Of a stretch of DNA of 64,000 nucleotides, positions 1-6,945 are shown piece by piece. The notes under the pieces are model-generated. The model saw only the letters and a list, made by a program, of their open reading frames with translations, was not told where the DNA came from and searched no databases. Within the stretch, counting starts at the first letter, position 1. Each line of letters begins with the position of its first letter. Origin of the DNA: CAG-791 sp045117315 (GTDB lineage: Bacteria; Bacillota; Clostridia; Lachnospirales; Lachnospiraceae); the NCBI GenBank assembly GCA_045117315.1, contig JBGUNJ010000204.1, positions 21,220 through 85,219 of the forward strand. Direction: 5' to 3'. The position numbers and the translations under genes were made by a program.

Positions 1-34
1 CCAGACCGATGACACCTATACGTAAAGCACTCAT
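1..34 (-). CDS. N-terminus of probable Gfo/Idh/MocA-type NAD(P)-dependent oxidoreductase (partial)
   Basis: Read on the minus strand, an ATG at 34-32 opens a frame that runs off the window and encodes MSALRIGVIGL. An AGGAGG ribosome binding site lies at 41-46 in the right place. The GVIGL strand-turn is the usual beginning of a Rossmann dinucleotide-binding fold, as in Gfo/Idh/MocA oxidoreductases. Only 11 residues are visible, so another Rossmann dehydrogenase is equally possible. The family call is inference; the start site is well supported. Confidence 0.5.
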   Translation of the reverse strand, partial: MSALRIGVIGL

Positions 35-112
35 AAAACCCCTCCTGTATATTTGAAAAAATGGAAAACGATGCAGTAAGAGACATAAGAGACAAGGGAC
101 GTTCCTCAAAAA

Positions 113-190
113 GAGACAGGGACGGTCCCCTGTCTCCGGATCCCTTGTGGAGAAGACGAAGAACCGTCCCCTTCCCCCCTGTCTCCCCGG
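113..190. repeat. Intergenic hairpin-forming GGGACGGTCC/CTGTCTC repeat
   Basis: The 370-base spacer before the peroxiredoxin gene contains GAGACAGG followed at once by GACGGTCCCCTGTCTC, which folds into a near-perfect hairpin (113-136). A second, diverged copy of the motif (ACCGTCCCC then CTGTCTCC) follows at about 162-187. Related GGGACGGT strings appear near 3597 and 33289. It looks like a dispersed intergenic element rather than a gene. Nothing else is evident in this spacer apart from a GC-rich palindrome (CTCGCGAG) near 358. Confidence 0.45.
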
Positions 191-403
191 AAAAAACCGG
201 AACCGAATATCAGAAGGGACCGGTTGACATTGCCTCAATCCCAGAATAACATGGAATTGTAAAAAAAGGTGCGGCGCCCGGAATATTTCCGCAAATCCTT
301 AAATCGCATTTGCGTATATTCTTCCACGCTGCTCAATTTATTCTTCGTCGCGCAATACTCGCGAGCGAGTCTTGAATACAGCCCAGAAAGGAGAAACTCA
401 AAG

Positions 404-1081
404 ATGTCGGATTATGAAAACAACTGCTGCAACAGTATGCCTTTGATCGGCGATCCCGCCCCCGCCTTCCGCTCTATGACCACAATGGGAAAGGTGAATT
501 TCCCGGAAGACTATAAGGGCAAATGGGTCGTCTTTTTCTCCCATCCCGCGGACTTTACTCCCGTGTGCACCACCGAGTTCATCGCGCTGGCAAGGCGCGC
601 CGATGAGTTCCGTGAGATTAATACAGAGCTCCTGGGGCTTTCCATTGACTCCCTTCATTCCCACCTGGCATGGGCCGAGAGCATCGAGCACATCGATCTG
701 GGCGGAAAAGGCAAAGTCAAGATTCCCTTCCCCATCGTGGCGGACATCTCCATGAGTGTGGCCAAGGCATATGGAATGCTTCAGTCTGTTGCCAAGACTC
801 AGACTGTGCGCGCCGTCTTCATCATCGATCCCGACTCGATTATCCGCGCCATCCTGTTTTACCCCATGTCCACCGGCCGCAATATTGACGAGATCAAGCG
901 CATCATCCTCTCTCTTCAGAAACACGATGCGGACAACGTCTCTACGCCCGCGGACTGGAATCCCGGTGATTCCGTTGTCATGGGTGCTCCGCTGACCCTT
1001 GAAGTAGCAAAGGACAGAATGGAAAACGCCGACGATAACATGATCCCCTACAGCTGGTATCTCACCATGAAAAAACAGTGA
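404..1081 (+). CDS. Peroxiredoxin (1-Cys, Prx6-type)
   Basis: This 225-residue protein reduces hydrogen peroxide and alkyl hydroperoxides in the cytosol through a peroxidatic cysteine. The family signature HPADFTPVCTTEF places that residue at Cys55. The TGRNIDEIKR segment further on is typical of the Prx6/AhpC-TSA group. No cysteine follows Cys55, so it is a 1-Cys type; the only others are the CC pair at residues 8-9, and an outside thiol reductant must recycle it. The start at 404 is chosen because an AAAGGAG site lies just upstream and the family begins here; the frame is open back to 269 but that part lacks homology. The gene is alone, and its last codons lie in the first copy of a downstream tandem repeat. 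Confidence 0.93.
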   Translation: MSDYENNCCNSMPLIGDPAPAFRSMTTMGKVNFPEDYKGKWVVFFSHPADFTPVCTTEFIALARRADEFREINTELLGLSIDSLHSHLAWAESIEHIDLGGKGKVKIPFPIVADISMSVAKAYGMLQSVAKTQTVRAVFIIDPDSIIRAILFYPMSTGRNIDEIKRIILSLQKHDADNVSTPADWNPGDSVVMGAPLTLEVAKDRMENADDNMIPYSWYLTMKKQ

Positions 1082-1269
1082 CTGTAATAATCCTGCTGTG
1101 AAAAAACAGTGACTGTAATTATCCGGCTGTAAAACAGTGGCCACAGGTAATTCACAGTGAAAAAAGTGGCTGCAAGTATCCTGCTGTGAAAAAACAGTGA
1201 CTGTAATAATCCCGCTGTAAAAACAGTGGCCATAGGTAATTCACAGTGAAAAGAAGTGGCCGCAAGCAA
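1069..1269. repeat. Tandem duplication (88-bp period) overlapping the peroxiredoxin stop
   Basis: Two near-identical 88-bp blocks start at 1092 and 1180, and a partial copy starts at 1069. The word GAAAAAACAGTGACTGTAAT recurs at 1069, 1100 and about 1188. The first partial copy includes the last codons and TGA of the peroxiredoxin gene, so the 3' end of the gene seeded the expansion. The block is non-coding as far as can be seen. Confidence 0.8.
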
Positions 1270-1361
1270 CGGAAACAAAAATAACCAATCCATTGACCGA
1301 TCATTTACCAATCCAATAATCAGTCAACTGACCAGTCAATCATTCAAACATTTTGCGAAGA

Positions 1362-1396
1362 AGGAGCCGCAGTCCTCAAATGCGGCTCCTGTTTTA
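1362..1396 (+). terminator. Rho-independent terminator
   Basis: A perfect 10-bp stem (AGGAGCCGCA at 1362-1371 with TGCGGCTCCT at 1381-1390) has a 9-nt loop and is followed by GTTTTA. It ends the peroxiredoxin transcript downstream of the tandem repeat. Confidence 0.85.
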
Positions 1397-1427
1397 TAAC
1401 ACGGCCCGCGTAATGTTATTTTCCATC

Positions 1428-1544
1428 TTGAGGCGGGCACAGGCCAGTCTTGGCAGAGGGCTGCGTGCTCACTTCAACCCTATTAACATGGTCTGTATAA
1501 TGTGCTTTCTGCTTTGAGGCGGGCACAGGCCAGTCTTGACAGAG
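1428..1544. repeat. 31-bp direct repeat in the leader of the mannose-6-phosphate isomerase gene
   Basis: A 31-bp word starting TTGAGGCGGGCACAGGCCAG occurs at 1428-1458 and again at 1514-1544 with one mismatch. Between the copies lies a consensus TATAAT (1496-1501) without a convincing -35 box. The pair could be binding sites for a regulator of the downstream gene or simply a local duplication. Confidence 0.6.
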
Positions 1545-1605
1545 AGCATCGGTGCCACTTCATCGGTGCAACCTTTACCCTATTGGTAAATCATGGAGAA
1601 CAGGA

Positions 1606-3459
1606 ATGAGCAGCTATCAGAAATATCCTTCCACGTATGTGAAGACACATGACGGTGAGCTCCTGGCAGGTTATGACGCCATCACAGGGCGGATTCGGCA
1701 GGAATATGAGGCATTTGAGAGCAGCGGAAAAAAAGATTATCTGATCGCCATAGACACCTATCCCGGAGTCTGCGATGAGGAGGTCCTGGAAGCACTGAAG
1801 GGGCTTCCCTGCAGCAGCCTTTTTGACATGCAGACTGTTTTCCGTGAAGAAGAGGAACTGGCGGAGCAGCTGAAATATCATCTCACTGACGACCGCGTCT
1901 TCGGAAGGATGTTCTTTGGGGAGCTCGAAGACCTCATGGATCCCGGCCGGCTTGCCAAAATGCGGGAAGATGTGAAGACAGCAGAGGGTCTGTCTATTGT
2001 CTACGGATTCGGCGCCTTTCTGGCGGCGCCTCCGGCGCAGGGACAGGCCGTATTGCCAACCGGAGCCGTCGTGGACAAGGCTGGCGGAGAGACTGAAGAC
2101 AGCACCGGATCGCCAGCCTCTGCAGCTGACGATTTCCGCCATCCTGACCTCTGCCTCTATCTGGACATGGCCCGCTGGGAGATCCAGCTCCGCTACCGCA
2201 AAGGCATGCCCAATTACAACTGCACCAATTACGACGAAGATATACTGCGCAAATTCAAAAGGGGATATTTTATCGAATGGCGGGTTGCGGACAAGCACAA
2301 AATGCACTGGTTTGATCAGGTCGATTATTTTATTGATACCAACTGCGCCGGTCAGCCTAAAATGGTGCCCGGTCAGGCCATCCGCGATGCCCTGCGGGAG
2401 CTCACCGGGCGCCCTTTCCGCACTGTTCCCTATTTTGATCCCGGCGTCTGGGGCGGACAGTGGATGAAAGAAGTCTGCGGACTGGACAAAAGCAAGCCCA
2501 ATTACGCCTGGAGTTTTGACGGAGTCCCCGAGGAGAATTCCCTGCTTCTGGACTTTGGCAGCGGGATCTTCGAACTGCCGGCCATGGACCTGGTCCTGGC
2601 ATACCCCAGGCAGCTGCTGGGCGAAAAGGTCTACTCCCGGTTCGGTGCCGAATTCCCCATCCGTTTTGACTTTTTGGACACGATCGGCGGCCAGAACCTG
2701 TCGCTCCAGGTCCATCCCGTGACCGATTATATCCGCCGCCAATTCGGCATGGCCTACACCCAGGATGAGAGTTATTACATCCTTGACGCCGCGGAAGACG
2801 CCTCCGTCTACCTGGGACTGGCGCAGGACGCCGATCCGTGGCAGATGTTCGCGGAACTGGAGCGGGCCAACCGCGGAGAGTGCCTGTTTGACGCGGAAAA
2901 ATACGTCAACCGCTTCTCTGCCAGAAAACATGATCATTTCCTGATTCCTGCGGGAACCTGCCACGGAGCCGGCTCCGGCACCATGGTGCTGGAGATCAGC
3001 GCGACGCCCTACATTTTCACATTTAAACTATGGGACTGGGGGCGCCTGGGACTTGACGGAAAGCCCCGCCCCGTCCATCTGGAACACGGACGGCAGGTGC
3101 TGCAAACGGACAGAAAATATGAATGGGTAAAAAAGAACCTCATCAACGCAGTCCATATAGTTAACGATAATGACGATTATACAGAGGAGCATACAGGTCT
3201 CCATGAACTGGAATTCATCGAGACCCGCCGTTACACGATCCGCGGCAAGGCAGACCTGGACACAGAGGGCAGCGTCAACATGCTGAACCTGGTGGAGGGA
3301 AGTGCGGCAGTGATCGAGAGCTCCGCCGGCGGATTTGAACCCTACACAGTCCACTATGCCGAGACATTTATCCTGCCTGCGAAGGCGGGACCCTTTACCA
3401 TCCGCCCAGCCAATAAGGACGAAAGGATCATCGTTATACGGGCCTATGTCAGAACCTGA
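1606..3459 (+). CDS. manA: Class I mannose-6-phosphate isomerase with long N-terminal extension
   Basis: The enzyme interconverts mannose 6-phosphate and fructose 6-phosphate in the cytosol, linking mannose use and mannose-containing polysaccharides to glycolysis. The C-terminal half is a zinc-dependent cupin: LSLQVHP near residue 365 gives the Gln and His ligands, QDESYYI near 385 the Glu, and PAGTCHGAG near 447 the last His. The usual enzyme has 315-390 residues, but this protein has 617. The first 330 or so residues form an extra region that I cannot assign; long versions of this kind occur in Clostridia. ATG 1606 is preferred over 1552 because GGAGAACAGGA precedes it. The gene lies before a CpsB-like phosphatase gene, which fits a polysaccharide context. 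Confidence 0.88.
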   Translation: MSSYQKYPSTYVKTHDGELLAGYDAITGRIRQEYEAFESSGKKDYLIAIDTYPGVCDEEVLEALKGLPCSSLFDMQTVFREEEELAEQLKYHLTDDRVFGRMFFGELEDLMDPGRLAKMREDVKTAEGLSIVYGFGAFLAAPPAQGQAVLPTGAVVDKAGGETEDSTGSPASAADDFRHPDLCLYLDMARWEIQLRYRKGMPNYNCTNYDEDILRKFKRGYFIEWRVADKHKMHWFDQVDYFIDTNCAGQPKMVPGQAIRDALRELTGRPFRTVPYFDPGVWGGQWMKEVCGLDKSKPNYAWSFDGVPEENSLLLDFGSGIFELPAMDLVLAYPRQLLGEKVYSRFGAEFPIRFDFLDTIGGQNLSLQVHPVTDYIRRQFGMAYTQDESYYILDAAEDASVYLGLAQDADPWQMFAELERANRGECLFDAEKYVNRFSARKHDHFLIPAGTCHGAGSGTMVLEISATPYIFTFKLWDWGRLGLDGKPRPVHLEHGRQVLQTDRKYEWVKKNLINAVHIVNDNDDYTEEHTGLHELEFIETRRYTIRGKADLDTEGSVNMLNLVEGSAAVIESSAGGFEPYTVHYAETFILPAKAGPFTIRPANKDERIIVIRAYVRT

Positions 3460-3483
3460 TAGGACGCTCCGATGCAGTAAGGA

Positions 3484-3672
3484 CCTGAGAGGACAAACCT
3501 ATGTCGGGAGAACCTGAGAGGATTAGTCAATCCTGGAAGAGCCTGAGAGTTCAAACAATCTTAGACGGACCGGGCGGACGCACCAATGCCGGAAGAGTCT
3601 TAGGGGACGCACCAATGCCGGAAGAGGCTTAGGGGACGATCTATTGCCGGGAGAGAAGAACATGAGAGGACA
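3484..3672. repeat. 29-bp degenerate tandem repeats running into the next gene's start
   Basis: CCTGAGAGG-type units begin at 3484, 3513 and 3542, exactly 29 bp apart. CTTAGGGGAC-type units begin at 3599 and 3628, again 29 bp apart and carrying CACCAATGCCGGAAGAG. A last copy (ATGAGAGGACAAACTAATG) from 3662 ends at the start codon of the next gene. About seven units in all. There are no unique spacers between units, so this is not a CRISPR array. Confidence 0.8.
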
Positions 3673-3677
3673 AACTA

Positions 3678-4391
3678 ATGATAGACATTCATTCCCACAT
3701 TATTCCCAGAGTTGATGACGGCTCGGGCAGCATAGAAGAATCCCTGAAAATGCTGCGCAGTGCAGTAAGGCAGGGCGTCACCGCGATCATGGCGACTTCC
3801 CACAGTGACGCCTTCCTGTTTAATGCAAATCTGGTGTCCGTAAAGTATAAACTTCTTCAGGATGCGGTAAAAGAGAAAGGAATTCCCATCACCCTGGGAT
3901 TTGGCACGGAACTCTACTGCTCAGTCCGATATATCGAAGAGAACCTGGAGCTTCTGAATTCCGGAACATATCCGACCATGAACGGCACTGATTACGTCTT
4001 GGCTGAATTCAGCACACGAGTATCAGAAGAAAACGCGGTATTTTGCCTTACCAGGCTGCAGGAAGGCGGCTACAGGCCCATCCTGGCCCACGCCGAGCGC
4101 TGCGCTTTTATCGATGAGCACGCAGCTGACAGTCTTCGCGAGCGGGGAATCTTCTTCCAGATCAACGTCTACAGCGTCAAAGAGGAAAAAGACGCAGCCA
4201 TCAGAAACCGGGCAAATATGCTGCTGCGGAAGGGACTGGCGGACTTCGCCGGATCGGATGCCCACAGGATGATCCACCGGCCGCCTGCCTACACCGAAGG
4301 CATTAAGCATATGTACCGCGAATATGACCATGATTACATCGACAAGGTCCTGATCCACAATCCTCAAAAATGTTTTTTTGAAATAGGGTAG
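3678..4391 (+). CDS. CpsB/CapC (YwqE)-family PHP-domain protein-tyrosine phosphatase
   Basis: This family dephosphorylates bacterial tyrosine kinases and their substrates and so controls capsule or exopolysaccharide production. The protein has 237 residues, close to the usual 240-255. The PHP metal site is visible: MIDIHSH at the N-terminus (His5, His7), DDG at 13-15, SHS at 41-43, GTELYC, LAHAERC and GSDAHR near the C-terminus. These residues are expected to hold the manganese cluster. The start is placed at 3678 where the family motif begins; the preceding 29-bp repeat supplies a GAGAGGA ribosome site. No cognate kinase or capsule genes are in the window, so its target is unknown. It ends at a strong bidirectional terminator. 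Confidence 0.88.
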   Translation: MIDIHSHIIPRVDDGSGSIEESLKMLRSAVRQGVTAIMATSHSDAFLFNANLVSVKYKLLQDAVKEKGIPITLGFGTELYCSVRYIEENLELLNSGTYPTMNGTDYVLAEFSTRVSEENAVFCLTRLQEGGYRPILAHAERCAFIDEHAADSLRERGIFFQINVYSVKEEKDAAIRNRANMLLRKGLADFAGSDAHRMIHRPPAYTEGIKHMYREYDHDYIDKVLIHNPQKCFFEIG

Positions 4392-4476
4392 AGGGGACTG
4401 TGCCGTCCTTTGCCCCACGACCGGCCAGTGTCCGCCGCAAGGCGGCAAATATATTTCACGGGCCCTATCATAAAAC

Positions 4477-4510
4477 AGCCCGGCCGGTTTTCTGCCCGGC
4501 CGGGCTTTTC
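4477..4510 (+). terminator. Bidirectional intrinsic terminator
   Basis: An 11-bp GC stem (AGCCCGGCCGG with its complement at 4496-4506) has a short loop and is flanked by TTTTC on the right and AAAAC on the left. It can end the plus-strand phosphatase transcript and the converging minus-strand gene at 4536. Confidence 0.85.
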
Positions 4511-4535
4511 CTGCAAAATATTGACAGCCTCAATC

Positions 4536-5246
4536 TTAACGTTCAAGAGTGCCGTCCCTCCAAATGCTAAAATACTCGCTCCAATCTGAAAAATAGTAAT
4601 TGGAACCGACCTTTTTATAAGTCCGGATCCATACCCTGTATCTGTAGGCGGTAGAAGAGATTTTTATCTTGTGTGTGGTTGCGCGGGCATTTTTGATTCT
4701 GACACGATTTAAATTCGGACTGAGGTGAGGATATCTTGCTCCGCTGTAGGTAATCTGGTAACCGCTTGTCTGCTTGCTTTGCCTCTTCCAGCATACGGTC
4801 ATGATGGAACCGTTGCGTTTCAGCAATGTCAGTGCGGTCGGTTTGGGCTTGATTATGAAAGTCTTTGTGATTGTACCAGTGTACTTGCCCCTGCCCCGGA
4901 TGATCATCGTTGCCCTGCCAACATTTATGTTTGATTTGTAGCTGATTTTGTAATCAGTGCCTTTTCTCAGCGTCCTGCTCCCCAGTTTCACAACAGGATT
5001 CTGGGTCAGCGCCTTACCGGTCCAGGTCCTGCACTTGAGTCCTGTCACCTTCGCATTCGAGATAGATGTGGCTGCAGCCAGGCTGATGGAATCAGCGGCC
5101 CCGACCTGCGTGCCGCCGGCAAATACCGCACAGGGATATAACGCGACAGCCGAAACAGCGATGACCAGCGTCAGGAACCAGGCGGTCAGCCTTTTTTTGC
5201 AAAGCCCTTTCACTTCTTTTGAACGATCATAGATTTTTGTCTCCAT
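4536..5246 (-). CDS. Secreted protein with one Clostridia-type repeat module
   Basis: This 236-residue protein has a clear signal peptide: lysine-rich start (CKKRLT), a hydrophobic core to about residue 42 and a likely cleavage site near VFAGG. The mature part starts with a module of the kind common in Lachnospiraceae surface proteins, recognisable by LRKGTDYKISYKSNINVG, then GRGKYTGTITKTFIIKP. A fibronectin-III-like stretch follows (SGYQITYS, YRVWIRTYK). Such modules usually occur in several copies in large adhesins; here there is one, so it may be a small secreted binding protein or a reduced relative. Its promoter side carries a 38-bp direct repeat. No function can be given. Confidence 0.75.
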   Translation of the reverse strand: METKIYDRSKEVKGLCKKRLTAWFLTLVIAVSAVALYPCAVFAGGTQVGAADSISLAAATSISNAKVTGLKCRTWTGKALTQNPVVKLGSRTLRKGTDYKISYKSNINVGRATMIIRGRGKYTGTITKTFIIKPKPTALTLLKRNGSIMTVCWKRQSKQTSGYQITYSGARYPHLSPNLNRVRIKNARATTHKIKISSTAYRYRVWIRTYKKVGSNYYFSDWSEYFSIWRDGTLER

Positions 5247-5271
5247 AATGCCTCCCTATAGAAAAATTGAA

Positions 5272-5378
5272 TCTGCCGAAAACACTACGACTGCTGCAAA
5301 ATGCTTAAATCTCCCTCCGTGGAAAATATGAAAACCCGGGTCTGCTGAAAACACTGTGACTGCTGCAAAATGTTTAAA
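5272..5378. repeat. 38-bp direct repeat upstream of the secreted protein gene
   Basis: A 38-bp word starting TCTGCCGAAAACACTACGAC occurs at 5272-5308 and, slightly changed, at 5341-5378, set about 69 bp apart. It lies in the 514-base spacer between the divergent genes at 5246 (minus) and 5761 (plus), on the promoter side of the minus-strand gene. The rest of the spacer is AT-rich and shows no gene. Confidence 0.65.
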
Positions 5379-5724
5379 ACCTAAATATATTATATCACAG
5401 TTTTTATTTTGAAATACGGTAAATAGAACTTGAAAAAACGTTTAAAATCCATGGCGATTTCCTGACAATTCTTCTGATGATATTCCATTGAATGTAAAAG
5501 TAACTGCCAGATTTCGAGAGTAGTTGTAAGGAAAAACTTGCAGTTAAAAATACAATTAACCAACCCCCCTGACCCGTATTGAGGGAAGATTTTGGGACTT
5601 ATTCGCGTTCTATAATCGTATCATCAACAGGCAGCTCTCTATATCTATACCCATTTTTATCTGTTTTGACAGCTTCTGACAGCCAATTCCCACCTTTGTG
5701 GTGGGAATGGACAAAAGCCGGAGA

Positions 5725-5733
5725 TGATATAAT
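5725..5733 (+). promoter_or_regulatory. Extended -10 promoter of the acetyltransferase gene
   Basis: TGATATAAT is a perfect extended -10 element (TG-n-TATAAT). A TGGACA at 5708-5713 is a possible but closely spaced -35. Transcription would begin near 5740, about 20 bases before the start codon. Confidence 0.55.
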
Positions 5734-5760
5734 CCACTTTATGTGAGCGGAGGTGTCGAT

Positions 5761-6336
5761 ATGACGATTATAGACAAACTCAATAAGGACGATATATTTG
5801 CGGAAGATGAGTATTTGAGGCTGAGAAAACTGACTTCTGAGGACCGTGCGGATTACTTCCGGGTACTGAAGCAGGTCAGCCCCGTTCCCGAAATCTTCAA
5901 CCTGGACGGCTTTGAAGATCTTTTGTGGAAAGAGACCCTTTCTTCCAACACAGAGATGGCTCTGGCGATCGAGAAAAAAGGACCCGCTTATGTCGGGGAG
6001 TGCATGGTGAAAAACCCGGAACCCGGTATCCTGGAGCTGGGGGTAGACGTCGGGACAGAATACCAGAAAAGGGGGATCGGAACCAGGGCCATGCGTCTTC
6101 TGATTACCGGAATCCGACAGCGCTGCCCCGGCTGCAGACTCATCGCCAGGATTTACTCTGACAATGTGAAAAGCATTCATATCATCCGGAAGCTGGGTGG
6201 CATGAAGATTGCCGAGGAACCCGGCGAATATAAGGAAGCGGCTGCCGTAGCCGCTGCTGCCGGCAGGCAGAGCAAGCCTTCCTCACCAGGTCTCCCCGGC
6301 AGCGTCCATATAGAGGTGTTTGAGATTCTGCCATGA
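5761..6336 (+). CDS. GNAT-family N-acetyltransferase
   Basis: This cytosolic enzyme of 191 residues should transfer an acetyl group from acetyl-CoA to an amine. The acetyl-CoA-binding motif A is clear: LGVDVGTEYQKRGIGTRA at about residues 94-111, with the Q-x-x-G-x-G/A turn. The usual DNVKSIHIIRKLGG motif B region follows. ATG 5761 is chosen over GTG 5743 because GCGGAGGTG lies 6 bases upstream. The C-terminus has an alanine-rich stretch before the last 20 residues that is not typical. The substrate cannot be told. Confidence 0.85.
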   Translation: MTIIDKLNKDDIFAEDEYLRLRKLTSEDRADYFRVLKQVSPVPEIFNLDGFEDLLWKETLSSNTEMALAIEKKGPAYVGECMVKNPEPGILELGVDVGTEYQKRGIGTRAMRLLITGIRQRCPGCRLIARIYSDNVKSIHIIRKLGGMKIAEEPGEYKEAAAVAAAAGRQSKPSSPGLPGSVHIEVFEILP

Positions 6337-6396
6337 ACCGTCACCTCCATATGGCAGAGCGAATCCTATAGATATAGTCCTCTGTTGCTTTGGCAG

Positions 6397-6570
6397 CCCC
6401 GGCAGCCTCTTCAGATCCGGAAAACCATAAAAACCCCGGCAGCCCTTCAGATCCGGAAAACCATAAAACCCCGGCAGCCCCTTCAGATCCGGAAAACCAT
6501 AAAAACCCCGGCAGCCCCTTCAGATTCGGTAAACCAGAAAACCCCGGCAGCCCCTTCAGATCCGAAATAA
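6397..6570. repeat. Five tandem copies of a 35-37 bp intergenic repeat
   Basis: The unit CCCCGGCAGCCCCTTCAGAT plus CCGGAAAACCATAAAAA is repeated five times, the last copy partial. Copy lengths vary between 35 and 37 bp, so no reading frame is kept across the array, which argues against coding. It fills most of the 390-base spacer between the acetyltransferase and the HTH gene. Units are contiguous, so it is not a CRISPR array. Confidence 0.85.
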
Positions 6571-6727
6571 TCCAACTGGAGATTGTTCACACAAAAAGTC
6601 ACTATTCCGGCCACGATTGCTCCAAAAGAATGTAGAAGGATGGAGCAGAAAATGGTACACTATTATAGTTGGATAATTTGCTGACTTTATTGAAATAAGA
6701 ACAAAGAAAAGGATAGGAGGATTAAGC

Positions 6728-6925
6728 ATGACGGTCTCTTATGGTGGATTATGGAAATTATTAAAAGAGAACGGATTACGCAAACAAAATCTGGTCGATG
6801 ACGTGGGAATCAGCCCTGTGACAGTGTCCAAAATGGGCAAGGGAAAACTGGTGACAGACAAGGTCATTGACCGCATCTGTGAATATCTGGACTGCGAGCC
6901 CAGGGACATCATAGAGATTGAGTAA
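6728..6925 (+). CDS. Small Cro/CI-type HTH regulator (YozG-like)
   Basis: This 65-residue protein is almost entirely one helix-turn-helix domain: LWKLLKENGLRKQNL, then DVGISPVTVSKMGKGKLV (recognition helix) and ICEYLDCEPRDIIEIE at the end, a C-terminus typical of the YozG/HTH_26 group. It should bind DNA as a dimer. The start follows a strong GGATAGGAGG site. It sits immediately before the decayed surface-protein gene. A regulatory link to that gene is possible but cannot be shown. Confidence 0.85.
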   Translation: MTVSYGGLWKLLKENGLRKQNLVDDVGISPVTVSKMGKGKLVTDKVIDRICEYLDCEPRDIIEIE

Positions 6926-6945
6926 TCTTGAGTCTTGTATATTAA

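Noticed and set aside
61..249. 62-codon frame before the peroxiredoxin gene
   Set aside because: Made of the intergenic hairpin repeat; no ribosome site or homology.
398..1144. A 248-codon minus-strand frame over the peroxiredoxin gene
   Set aside because: Shadow of a well-conserved gene; its N-terminal part is the tandem repeat region read backwards.
1591..2964. A 457-codon minus-strand frame over the isomerase gene
   Set aside because: Antisense shadow of manA, which has conserved metal ligands and a good start.
3484..3672. CRISPR array
   Set aside because: Units of 29 bp are directly adjacent and degenerate, with no unique spacers and no cas genes.
6385..6635. Proline/serine-rich short proteins in two frames
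   Set aside because: The frames run through the 35-37 bp array whose unit length changes the frame; no ribosome site.
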